NCBI GenBank assembly: GCA_947589575.1
Contig: CANQBM010000004.1
Coordinates: 62,001-126,000 of the forward strand
Length of the DNA: 64,000 nt
Reading direction: 5' to 3'
From: an uncultured Clostridia bacterium
Lineage (GTDB): Bacteria > Bacillota > Clostridia > Oscillospirales > Acutalibacteraceae
Positions 17,719 through 25,194 of this stretch are shown one piece after another. Each line of letters starts with the position of its first letter. Within the stretch, counting starts at the first letter, position 1. The notes below the pieces were generated by a model. It did not search any database and was not told the DNA's origin. It saw only the letters and a program-made list of their open reading frames with translations. Both the position numbers and the translations under genes were made by a program.

Positions 17719-18418
17719 TTAGAATATAAAACTGATTAATGCGCAAATAATTACGCCTGTCATTAACGGCGTTAACACCGACAGTAACGTCCATTTGACG
17801 CTTTTTGTTTCCTTCCAGATAGTCAAAAGTGTTGTGGAACAGGGAAAATGAAACATTGAAAAAATGCAGGTGCAAAGCGCTGTCACCCACGTCCAGCCGT
17901 TATCAACAAGAATTGTCTTAAGACTTTCAAGCGTGGAATAGTCGCCCATTTCACCTGTTGAAAGGTAAGCCATAAGCGCAATCGGAATAACGATTTCATT
18001 TGCCGGAAAGCCGAGAATAAACGCAAGCAGCATTACTCCGTCAAGTCCGATAAAATGACCTAAAGGGTCAAGGACATCCGCTATTTTGCAGAGCATGGTT
18101 GTGCCTGCAATATTTATATTTGCAAGCACCCATATTATAAGTCCTGCGGGCGCTGCCACAATTACCGCCCTCAAAAGTACAAAAATTATTTTTTCGCGTA
18201 TTGTATCGCCTATCAGACTAAGTATTTTCGGCTTTCTGTACGGAGGAAGCTCAAGCACAAATGAGCTTGAAACACCTTTAAGCACAGTAGATGTAAGCGC
18301 CTTTGAAGCCGCAAAGGTCATCAGCATTGACACGGCAATTAATGCTAAAAGTATTACAGCCGACAAAATACTGCTCCTGCAAAAGAACATTGATATTATT
18401 GCTATCAAAAGAGGAAAT
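17719..18418 (-). pseudogene. feoB: feoB, 3' part (separated from its 5' part by the inserted element)
   Basis: About 230 codons encoding the C-terminal membrane half of a ferrous iron transporter: the gate-type sequence LELPPYRKPKI, the segment GFPANEIVIPIALM, CTCIFSMFHFPCSTTLLTI, and several hydrophobic helices. The frame continues upstream to the GAGGAAAT core at 18411-18418 and beyond that reads element DNA. Joining base 18410 to 48664 (minus strand) gives an uninterrupted 682-codon feoB, R-F-P-L-L-I across the junction. There is no ribosome binding site for this fragment, so it is probably not translated while the element is integrated. Confidence 0.93.
18411..18418. repeat. attL core
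   Basis: GAGGAAAT, identical to 48664-48671. In the reconstructed circle the core lies between TTGGTGG and CCACCAA (10 bases apart), an inverted repeat typical of serine-integrase attP sites. Confidence 0.85.
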
Positions 18419-18479
18419 ACGCCACCAAAATTGCGGAAACTTTTGTGCGCTTTTCGGTGAATAAACGGCTGAAACTGCT

Positions 18480-20084
18480 TTATTCACCGTACATAAAAAT
18501 ATGTAAATCCGCCCCGTCCCATTCGATTTTTTGAATGAGCAGTCTTATAATCTGCCGTTTGTCGTAGATTGACAAATCGTCAAATAAATTCTTAAATGAT
18601 TTTACACTTTCAATTAATGCGTCTGTATCAAAATCTATATTATCGCTTGTCTGATTTTGCTCTGTGAGTTCGTTTTCAAGAGCGTGTAAATATTCGGTCT
18701 GTTCCACAATTTTTTTGTCAATGGCACTGATTGATGCCTGACTTAATGTTGTATCGGTCAAACGGTTTACAAGTGTATTCATTTCGTTTTGTACAGCTTC
18801 AATGTCCTTTTTTATTTTCTCTGTTTTATCAATATTCTGCTCCTTTTCATATTCTCTTTTCAGATTTTCAAGAGCAGATGTAAAGGTCTCAAAATTATCA
18901 AATTCGCCCTTTATATAGTCAACAACCAAATCGTCCGTCTGCTTACCTGTAAGATTGGGACAATCACAAAGCGCATTGTTGCCTTTCAGCTTGCTTGAGC
19001 ATATATAACTAAAGCTATCACTCGTTGCTTTGTGCTTTTTCGAGAACATTTTTTCACCGCATTTGGTGCAGTAAATCAAGCCCGACAGCAGACCTGTTTC
19101 GCTATGATTGACAATCTTTTCCTTATGATTATTGTGAAAATATTTTTGAATCGACACCCAGTCCTTACCGATGATAATTCCCTCATGCTTGCCGATTGCA
19201 ACAATCCACTCATCAAGCGAATTTCTCGGCGCTCCCGAACGGCTGTAATCTCTTTTATTGTAGGTTGAAACGCCGTGCTCACCGTCCCACAATTCTTTAT
19301 CCTGACAAATATCAGAGCCGTTTTCGTCAAAGTAATGATAAGCGTTTTCATCGGCGATACAGTAAACAGGATTTTGCAGAATATCACGGATACCGAGTAC
19401 GGAAAAATATTTGCCCGTGGTCTTTGACCTAACCTTTTTTGCAATCAGATATTTGCTTACGGCTGATACAGAATGCGTTTCAAGAAAGTGATTATACATC
19501 AGCTTTACCGTGTCAATTTCATCACTGAACACTAATTTATGCGAGGTCTTGATCTTGCCGTCAACAATAACCTCGCTCTCCTCCGCTCCACGATAGCCTG
19601 TCGGCGGAGTACCGCCGAGCCAACGACCTGTTCGAGCCAAGAGGTGCATATTGTCACGGACACGCTCTGCAATCGTTTCACGCTCAAGCTGAGCAAACAC
19701 AGAGGTGATATACATCATAGCCTTGCCCATAGGAGAAGAGGTGTCAAAATGCTCTTTGATGCAAATCAGGTTTACGCCCTTGTTGTTCAGTTTTTCAATC
19801 AAGCCAGAAAAATCACTCACATTACGGCTCAGCCTGTCAAGCCGATAACAAACGATATACTCAAATTTGTATGTATCAAGATCCTTCATCATCTGCTGAA
19901 ACTGCGGGCGTTTCAAGTCCTTTGCGGAATATCCCTCGTCTTCATAGACGAATATATCTTCATCGGCAACATCAATATCAGCCATTGAAAATTTGATGTA
20001 TTGCTTACACATTTCAATCTGATTTTCAACACTCTCGCCCTTGCCTGTAAACAAAGACTTTCGGCTGTAAATTGCAACTTTCAT
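18480..20084 (-). CDS. Large serine recombinase (site-specific integrase)
   Basis: 534 residues from the ATG at 20084 with AGAGGTG upstream. The N-terminal resolvase domain has the nucleophile serine in YSRKS, YRLDRLSRNVSDF and QLERETIAERVRDNM. A recombinase domain (about 155-290) follows, then a zinc ribbon (CTKCGEKM...CSS...CDC) and a coiled coil (about 370-450), the full layout of phage/ICE large serine integrases. The stop codon is 62 bases from the attL core, as is usual when attP lies beside the integrase gene. It probably integrated this element into feoB. Confidence 0.93.
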   Translation of the reverse strand: MKVAIYSRKSLFTGKGESVENQIEMCKQYIKFSMADIDVADEDIFVYEDEGYSAKDLKRPQFQQMMKDLDTYKFEYIVCYRLDRLSRNVSDFSGLIEKLNNKGVNLICIKEHFDTSSPMGKAMMYITSVFAQLERETIAERVRDNMHLLARTGRWLGGTPPTGYRGAEESEVIVDGKIKTSHKLVFSDEIDTVKLMYNHFLETHSVSAVSKYLIAKKVRSKTTGKYFSVLGIRDILQNPVYCIADENAYHYFDENGSDICQDKELWDGEHGVSTYNKRDYSRSGAPRNSLDEWIVAIGKHEGIIIGKDWVSIQKYFHNNHKEKIVNHSETGLLSGLIYCTKCGEKMFSKKHKATSDSFSYICSSKLKGNNALCDCPNLTGKQTDDLVVDYIKGEFDNFETFTSALENLKREYEKEQNIDKTEKIKKDIEAVQNEMNTLVNRLTDTTLSQASISAIDKKIVEQTEYLHALENELTEQNQTSDNIDFDTDALIESVKSFKNLFDDLSIYDKRQIIRLLIQKIEWDGADLHIFMYGE

Positions 20085-20108
20085 ATAATCACCTCTTATT
20101 ATACACAT

Positions 20109-20137
20109 AATATAACATCAAAAAGGAAATGCTTCAA
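20109..20137 (-). promoter_or_regulatory. Putative promoter of the serine recombinase gene
   Basis: Minus strand TTGAAG, 17 bases, TATATT, ending 25 bases before the start codon. Confidence 0.5.
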
Positions 20138-20183
20138 GGCTCAATATGAATTATATTCTTAAAATATTTCTTAAAATTTACTG

Positions 20184-20212
20184 TTGAATATTATGTAATA
20201 TCAGGTTATAAT
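20184..20212 (+). promoter_or_regulatory. Promoter of the toxin-antitoxin operon
   Basis: TTGAAT, 17 bases, consensus TATAAT, 25 bases before the antitoxin ATG. Confidence 0.75.
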
Positions 20213-20236
20213 ATGATTGTGAAAGGAGCTGTTCAT

Positions 20237-20503
20237 ATGCCTAATATTAAACCGATTTCTGATTTAAGAAATTATAATACTGTTTTACAGGATGTTGCTG
20301 TCGGTTCGCCTGTATTTTTAACCAAAAACGGTCATGGTAAATATGCTATCGTAGATATTGCCGAACAAGAAGAATATGAAAAAACTAAAGCAGCGCTCAA
20401 GCTAATTTGCGAGCTTGAAAAAGGCAGAAAATCCGGAGAGGAAGAGGGATGGCTTACTGAGGCTGATATAAGAGCGCATTTCTCTAAAAAAGCAAATGGA
20501 TAA
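20237..20503 (+). CDS. Phd/YefM-type antitoxin
   Basis: 88 residues from the ATG at 20237, with AAAGGAG upstream. PISDLRNYNTVLQDVAVGSPVFLTKNGHGKYAIVDI matches the DNA-binding fold of Phd/YefM antitoxins; the acidic C-terminus would wrap the toxin. It overlaps the toxin gene by 8 bases. Such antitoxins repress their own operon. The pair may stabilise the element in the host. Confidence 0.85.
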   Translation: MPNIKPISDLRNYNTVLQDVAVGSPVFLTKNGHGKYAIVDIAEQEEYEKTKAALKLICELEKGRKSGEEEGWLTEADIRAHFSKKANG

Positions 20504-20807
20504 TAAAATTCACTATTCACCAAAGTCATTGTCTGACCTTGATGAAATTTTTGACTATATTGCTTATGAGTTAAAAGATATAATCGCTGCCGAAAATACT
20601 GTCAATGGTATTATTGATTCTATTCATACTTTAAAGCAATTTGCAGAGAGTGGTTCTATACTCTGCATTCCAACCGGTGAGGTTACAATTTACCGATATG
20701 TTGTTTACGGTAATTATTTATCCTTTTATCATATTTCTGAAAATGAAGTGTATATTGACAGAATTATATACGGTAAACGCGATTATATTAAAATACTTGG
20801 ATTATAA
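20496..20807 (+). CDS. RelE/ParE-family toxin
   Basis: 103 residues. IHYSPKSLSDLDEIFDYIAYEL at the N-terminus, RYVVYGNYLSFYHISENEVYIDRIIYGKRDY at the C-terminus are typical of the RelE/ParE fold. ParE-like members poison gyrase and RelE-like members cut mRNA; the subtype cannot be told here, although the phd-like partner and overall form favour the ParE-like group. Translation is coupled to the antitoxin by an 8-base overlap, and a terminator follows. Confidence 0.82.
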   Translation: MDNKIHYSPKSLSDLDEIFDYIAYELKDIIAAENTVNGIIDSIHTLKQFAESGSILCIPTGEVTIYRYVVYGNYLSFYHISENEVYIDRIIYGKRDYIKILGL

Positions 20808-20811
20808 AACT

Positions 20812-20842
20812 AAAGCACTTGCTACTGATTAGCAGGTGCTTT
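20812..20842 (+). terminator. Terminator of the toxin-antitoxin operon
   Basis: AAAGCACTTGCT pairs with AGCAGGTGCTTT (one G-U) followed by TTGTCG. It may also serve the converging DUF6076 gene. Confidence 0.7.
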
Positions 20843-20848
20843 TGTCGT

Positions 20849-21751
20849 TTAATCTGTCATAATCATTTCCAATGCTTCATTTACTGTGAGTTGGTTATTA
20901 AGATACAAATTTTTCGCATTGACAGCAGTGCTTAGCCAGGCTGTATATTCATCATAAGAAACGGACTTTAATGTTTCACCGAATGTAAATGCTCTCTCCA
21001 TGCGCTTGTACATTTTATTTTTCTCTTTTTCAAAAGTTTTTAAAACAATATCATTTTCAGCAAGTGCCTTATATTTTTGTGTTGGACCAATCTGCTTGCA
21101 GGTCTTTCCGTCTTTAAAAGCTCTGTCACAGTACAGAGTTTTCTTTTTTGTCTTCGGAACAAATAGCCTGTTGCAGTTTTCACATTCGCAGACTGTTTCG
21201 TCATGCTGATAGAATGTAAAAATCAGATAGTCATAGTAATTTTTAGGCTCATCAAAAAATAAAATTTCTTCTCCGCTTCTGCTTTTTACAACCTTGTATT
21301 CAACTTTATCAGGCATTATATATTTAAGAAAATCAGTCAGCAATTTCTTATTTTTCATCGCATACAGAAATTTATTCATATACCCTTTCATATATGGCAG
21401 TATCTGCATTCTGACGCTCACGGTTTCCAGCTTGTTTTTGATTTCATCAGATGTGTAAATTTCTTCAGTCAGTTTTCCGTGAACAAGGTATTTATTGATA
21501 TCAGCCTTAAGTAATATACCTAAAACGATATTGTCTTTTAGAATTGCATCTGCAAAGTCATATGCACAATCAACAGTATAGTTATCGTATATTTCTGGTA
21601 ATTCATAATCATAAAGTGCAATCAGTTCGTTCCTGTAGTCAATAGGCTCTAATTCAGTAATATCCAAATCATCAACTGCTACCCGCTCAATAATATTCCT
21701 GCTTTTAAATTTTATATATAATCCTGTTCTTGAATAAATGTTTTTGTCCAT
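20849..21751 (-). CDS. DUF6076 family protein with zinc-finger motif
   Basis: 300 residues from the ATG at 21751 (a TTG two codons earlier is possible). A C-terminal zinc-binding segment CECENCNRLF...LYCDRAFKDGKTC resembles the CGNR-like fingers of DUF6076 proteins common on gut Firmicutes mobile elements. The N-terminal two thirds has no recognisable motif. It stands alone between the toxin gene and the oriT-like region. Function is unknown; nucleic-acid binding is a reasonable guess from the zinc finger. Confidence 0.65.
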   Translation of the reverse strand: MDKNIYSRTGLYIKFKSRNIIERVAVDDLDITELEPIDYRNELIALYDYELPEIYDNYTVDCAYDFADAILKDNIVLGILLKADINKYLVHGKLTEEIYTSDEIKNKLETVSVRMQILPYMKGYMNKFLYAMKNKKLLTDFLKYIMPDKVEYKVVKSRSGEEILFFDEPKNYYDYLIFTFYQHDETVCECENCNRLFVPKTKKKTLYCDRAFKDGKTCKQIGPTQKYKALAENDIVLKTFEKEKNKMYKRMERAFTFGETLKSVSYDEYTAWLSTAVNAKNLYLNNQLTVNEALEMIMTD

Positions 21752-21916
21752 AATCAATCTTTCTCAAAAATTTCAGTTATCACTTACGCATAGTTTTTCA
21801 TTTCTGTACTTATTAAAATGATACCACAGGAAGAATTGTATTACAAATATAAATCCTGAATTTATAGTACAGAGGTGAAAAAATATGTAGCTGATAAAGA
21901 ATTTATTGCCGGTTTC

Positions 21917-22000
21917 GCATTTGTATTACGCCACGGCGATAACAAATGCAATCGGGAAACCCGAACCCCCTTACCTTTTCTTTGTGGAAAGAAAAGGTAA
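21917..22000 (+). other. Candidate oriT region
   Basis: Within the 292-base gap upstream of mobC: GCATTTGT...ACAAATGC (21917-21924 with 21942-21949) enclosing CGCC-AC-GGCG; a mini-stem CGGG-AAA-CCCG; then a perfect 13-bp inverted repeat with a 4-base loop (21971-21983 with 21988-22000). Stacked inverted repeats immediately upstream of mobC and relaxase genes are typical of origins of transfer. The nick site is not identified. Confidence 0.6.
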
Positions 22001-22043
22001 GCCAAAAGAAACGAAAATTTAAATATAAAAGAAAGGAAACTTT

Positions 22044-22361
22044 TTGAATAAAGTCAAAAACAGAACAGAAATACTAACCTTCAGAGTAACTCCTGAAGAG
22101 AAGAAATTGATTGAAACCAAGGCACTTTCATCATACAGACTTGTTAGTATGTACCTCCGTGACTGTGCTTTGGATAAAGAAATTATTGTAATTGACGGAG
22201 TGAAAGATGTCGCAACTGAACTAAGACGCATCGGAAACAATCTCAATCAAATTACAAAAGCGGTCAACAGCGGAGTATATGCCGTTGACTTAACTGAAAC
22301 GAAAAAGGAGGTGCAAAAAATTTGGCAATCGTTAAATTCGTTACCTCAGGCAGTCCGATGA
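22044..22361 (+). CDS. mobC: MobC-like relaxosome accessory protein
   Basis: 105 residues. A ribbon-helix-helix-like start (EILTFRVTPEEKKLIETKA) and the MobC segment TELRRIGNNLNQITKAVNSG are seen. These proteins bind oriT and help the relaxase nick. The start is TTG at 22044 with AAAGGA upstream. It overlaps the relaxase gene by 40 bases, a usual arrangement for mobilization modules. Confidence 0.85.
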   Translation: MNKVKNRTEILTFRVTPEEKKLIETKALSSYRLVSMYLRDCALDKEIIVIDGVKDVATELRRIGNNLNQITKAVNSGVYAVDLTETKKEVQKIWQSLNSLPQAVR

Positions 22362-23266
22362 ATAATATCTTTCCATATATTATGAAAGAAGAAAAAACGG
22401 AGCAAAAATTAATCAGCGGTATCAACTGTATGCCGGAAACGGCTATGGAAGAGTTCATCTCAGTCAAAAAGCAATTCAACAAAACAGATGGCAGACAATA
22501 TTATCATGTGGTGCAATCGTTCAGTCCCGATGATAATATCACGCCCGAAACCGCACACGAAATCGGATTGAAATTTGCAGAATACTTTGGCAATTATCAA
22601 ATGGTACTTGCTACTCATACAGACAGAAATCACATTCACAACCATATTGTTTTTAACTCGGTAAACTTTCAAAACGGTAGAAAATTTCATCAAACGAGAG
22701 ATGAAATGATACAGGCAAAAGAGTATTCAAATAAGATTTGTCAGGAGTACGGACTCACTCTTACAGAGGCAAAGGCCACCAGATACAATATGCCGAAATG
22801 GAAACGCAAACTGCTTATAAAAGTTGAGTACGCGATGAAACACAGCAGTAGTAAAGCAGAATTTATATTGATTCTTGAACAATTAGGCGTAACAGTCAAC
22901 TGGCAAGACAATCACAAATATATTACTTTCACTAAAGATGACGATCACAAATGCCGTGACAACAAGTTATTTGACGAACGTTTTCTAAAAGAAAATCTTG
23001 AAATCTATTTTGAGCTCGGCGGTTCATATAGCGTTATTGCTGAAGAATATCAAGAATATGAAACACCGCAGACAGGAATTATTTCTGATGATTTATTCAA
23101 TCTTATAGGCAACCTACTTGATTTGGAAATACAAAAAAACACAAAATGCAAATGGATGCCACATCATAGTAAAAAAGAAATTGAAAGGCTCATCGCCCAG
23201 GGTCTTAAAATCACTAACGAAGATTATGACGAAGAATATAATGAGTATCACGGAATGACTTGGTAA
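22322..23266 (+). CDS. MobA/VirD2-type (MOBP) relaxase
   Basis: 314 residues from TTG at 22322 with AAGGAGG upstream. The relaxase core is visible: an N-terminal AIVKF...YIM segment, YYHVVQSFSPDD, and the metal-binding HTDRNHIHNHIVFNSVNF (HxHNH motif III). Downstream basic sequence would bind DNA. It is shorter than many relaxases but lacks only the C-terminal extension. It would nick oriT and pilot the strand into a recipient using another element's conjugation machinery. Confidence 0.9.
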   Translation: MAIVKFVTSGSPMNNIFPYIMKEEKTEQKLISGINCMPETAMEEFISVKKQFNKTDGRQYYHVVQSFSPDDNITPETAHEIGLKFAEYFGNYQMVLATHTDRNHIHNHIVFNSVNFQNGRKFHQTRDEMIQAKEYSNKICQEYGLTLTEAKATRYNMPKWKRKLLIKVEYAMKHSSSKAEFILILEQLGVTVNWQDNHKYITFTKDDDHKCRDNKLFDERFLKENLEIYFELGGSYSVIAEEYQEYETPQTGIISDDLFNLIGNLLDLEIQKNTKCKWMPHHSKKEIERLIAQGLKITNEDYDEEYNEYHGMTW

Positions 23267-23375
23267 GGAGGAATGACAGAAAACAATTAAAATGTTGTGG
23301 TATTATGCCACGGCAAAATTCAAAAAGGAATAGGTCAAGCAGCTCAAAAAATATATTTTACAGAGGTGTTTGCAG

Positions 23376-23549
23376 ATGAAAAAGAGCAGAATTCAAAACA
23401 TCTGTATCCACCGAATAAAAATATCGCAAGAAGAGCAAAAAGAAATTTTAGAAAAACTAACCTATTACCATGCAAAATCAGTAAAGCAAAAGCTGGATAG
23501 TTCTTATTTATCTGTAAAAGATAAACTAAAAATCTTATCCAACAAATAA
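23376..23549 (+). CDS. Small protein downstream of the relaxase
   Basis: 57 residues starting MKKSRIQNICIHRIKIS, Lys-rich and predicted helical, with AGAGGTG seven bases before the ATG at 23376. It is followed directly by a terminator hairpin, so it is likely the last gene of the mobilization operon. No family is recognised. Confidence 0.55.
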   Translation: MKKSRIQNICIHRIKISQEEQKEILEKLTYYHAKSVKQKLDSSYLSVKDKLKILSNK

Positions 23550-23555
23550 CAAATG

Positions 23556-23587
23556 GGCTGTATCATAGAATGATTTATGATACAGCC
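23556..23587 (+). terminator. Terminator of the mobilization operon
   Basis: GGCTGTATCAT pairs perfectly with ATGATACAGCC across a 10-base loop, followed by TTAATATTTAATTT. Confidence 0.75.
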
Positions 23588-23612
23588 TTAATATTTAATT
23601 TAATATCTAATT

Positions 23613-23930
23613 TTATTTTCTGCTATTAAAATCCATATTTATTTTATCACTCCAATTAGAAGCAATCGGTGCACAGGCTCTCATACAGCAAACCGTGTCT
23701 GCGACTGTATCATAAACAACGCTTGTTCCCTGACTGTCTGCGTGATAATTTACTGCTCTGTCTTCAGCTATTCCGAAGCGACTTGCGGTTTCAACAGCGT
23801 CAATGTTCGCGCCGATGAAAAGAAATTCCCAGCCGTATTTTTCTTTTTCATGTTCAATCATTGATTTAACTCTATCACTTGTATAAATACGGCTTGCGTT
23901 TGCATTAGTAAAGTAATTTTTCGTCCACAG
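23613..23930 (-). pseudogene. Remnant of a von Willebrand factor A domain gene (3' end)
   Basis: The open stretch encodes NASRIYTSDRVKSM then IEHEKEKYGWEFLFIGANIDAVETA, which matches the C-terminal part of vWA-domain proteins of the YegL-like group. The MIDAS-bearing N-terminal half is absent and the frame begins after a TAG at 23931-23933. The expected TDGMENAS-type motif is degraded to FTNANAS. It is probably a decayed cargo gene between the mobilization and secretion modules. Confidence 0.65.
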
Positions 23931-24037
23931 CTATATTTAATTTCTCAATTATAGTATCAAAGTCGTAAATATTCAATTATTATAAAAAAACAACTATTAA
24001 GCTCAATTGTCACACAAATATAATATATTTATCTTGT

Positions 24038-24514
24038 TTAGTCTGTATTAGGTAAAAAACAAGATAGACTTTCTTGTAATTTATTTAGGTCGTCGCAATT
24101 GAAGATAAAATCAAAAGTTTTTTTTCTGATTTTTTTTGGCTGTCTATTTGTTATATTACATGTCTGTATTACTGCTGAACCATTATCGAAACAATCTATA
24201 TGTTCAATACTATTGTAACTTATAATATATCCATCCGACCATTCGACTGGTAAGTCTCTAAATTCTAAATATAAAAAATTTTTATTAAAAGAAAAAATGG
24301 CTGTGCATTTTTGATAATGATTTAAAGACTTTTTTAATTTGATATAATTTATTCCTAAAAAAAACATTGGAGCTAATAGAACAAGCATATAATACTTTGA
24401 ATATATCATTTCTATAACAATTGATATTGCAAACAAAATAATTGCAGTTATTTGTAATTTTGTTCTTTTGCTATGTTCTTGAACCTTAATATAAGCAGAT
24501 AATACTAATTCCAT
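24038..24514 (-). CDS. Two-helix membrane protein with bPH-like C-terminal domain, T7SS cluster
   Basis: 158 residues. Two hydrophobic helices (about 20-60) are followed by a soluble beta-rich domain (FLYLEFRDLPVEWSDGYIISYNSIEHIDCF...) resembling YcxB/bacterial PH-type domains. It is the last gene of the type VII cluster, behind a hairpin at 24537-24564. It has the same layout as the product of 26492-27070. Position after the WXG100 genes suggests an accessory or immunity-type role; this is inference. Confidence 0.6.
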   Translation of the reverse strand: MELVLSAYIKVQEHSKRTKLQITAIILFAISIVIEMIYSKYYMLVLLAPMFFLGINYIKLKKSLNHYQKCTAIFSFNKNFLYLEFRDLPVEWSDGYIISYNSIEHIDCFDNGSAVIQTCNITNRQPKKIRKKTFDFIFNCDDLNKLQESLSCFLPNTD

Positions 24515-24536
24515 TTTTTATCCCTCTTTAAAACAA

Positions 24537-24564
24537 GCAATCCACCCCGTGAAGGATGGACTGC
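24537..24564 (-). terminator. Hairpin between the last WXG100 gene and the terminal membrane protein gene
   Basis: Minus strand GCAGTCCATCC pairs with GGTGGATTGC (G-U pairs included) followed by TTGTTTTA. It looks like an attenuator that lowers expression of the last gene of the cluster. Confidence 0.55.
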
Positions 24565-24571
24565 CTATAAT

Positions 24572-24856
24572 TTATTGGCCAGAAAGCTGCGTATCGATAT
24601 CAATAATTGTATCTTTGCAGTTGTTGATGAATTGCTTAAAGCTGTCAACATTTTCCGGTACAGTTTTTGTCAACAACGTTTGATACTCTTCTGCATATGT
24701 TGCCTGTGCTTTGTCATAGGCAGCACCCTGCCAATATGTAGGAAGTTCACCCATCGTTGAATCGATCTGAGAAGCTGCGGTCTGTAAATCTTCGATTGCT
24801 TGCTGAATCTTAGAGATACATCCTTCAATGCCTTCTCTTTCAACATAAATTGCCAT
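24572..24856 (-). CDS. WXG100 family protein (ESAT-6-like), secretion substrate candidate
   Basis: 94 residues, the standard WXG100 length. Two helices are joined by YWQGAAYDKAQ, the W-x-G turn. Such proteins are secreted as helical hairpin dimers by ESX/type VII systems and are often needed for secretion of larger effectors. The gene has AGGAGG upstream and follows a second WXG100-like gene after 41 bases. A C-terminal YxxxD/E-type signal is not obvious. Confidence 0.9.
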   Translation of the reverse strand: MAIYVEREGIEGCISKIQQAIEDLQTAASQIDSTMGELPTYWQGAAYDKAQATYAEEYQTLLTKTVPENVDSFKQFINNCKDTIIDIDTQLSGQ

Positions 24857-24897
24857 TGCCTTTCACCTCCTTATATCAGAATTAATATGATAATGTA

Positions 24898-25182
24898 TCA
24901 TAACTTTGACACTTCATCATCAATCTTGTCATATTCTGTTATTACAGCTTGAAGCATTGACTGTAAACCATTAAGCTTCTTTACATATTTTTTTACATAA
25001 ACAGTCCATGTGTCTTTATGGTCTTTAAAGAACTTTTTACCTGCATCTGTATCCCATCCTTTTTTTAATTCGGTAAGGTCATTATTTAAGGCAGTGTTGC
25101 AGGCATCTAATTCGTCTTTAAGTCCCTTAATAGCTTTCTTTGCGTTTTTTAAGTCATCTAAATCATAAGATAAATTTGCCAT
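24898..25182 (-). CDS. WXG100-like protein
   Basis: 94 residues of helical hairpin type with the turn KKGWDTDAGKKFF, where W-D-T replaces the W-x-G spacing (W at the turn is kept). The C-terminal helix ends ITEYDKIDDEVSKL, with a Y-x-x-x-D pattern like the type VII export signal. It sits between the TPR gene and the canonical WXG100 gene, and could form a heterodimer with the latter. Confidence 0.82.
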   Translation of the reverse strand: MANLSYDLDDLKNAKKAIKGLKDELDACNTALNNDLTELKKGWDTDAGKKFFKDHKDTWTVYVKKYVKKLNGLQSMLQAVITEYDKIDDEVSKL

Positions 25183-25194
25183 AATCTACCTCTC

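Noticed and set aside
18480-20084. Possibility that the serine recombinase and relaxase block is a separate small element nested in the T7SS island
   Set aside because: Only one pair of direct core repeats is seen, at the outer feoB junctions; no empty-site signal or second repeat pair was found near 23.6-24.0 kb.
23297-23500. A 67-codon open frame after the relaxase
   Set aside because: It has no ribosome binding site and overlaps in another frame the better supported 57-residue gene at 23376-23549.
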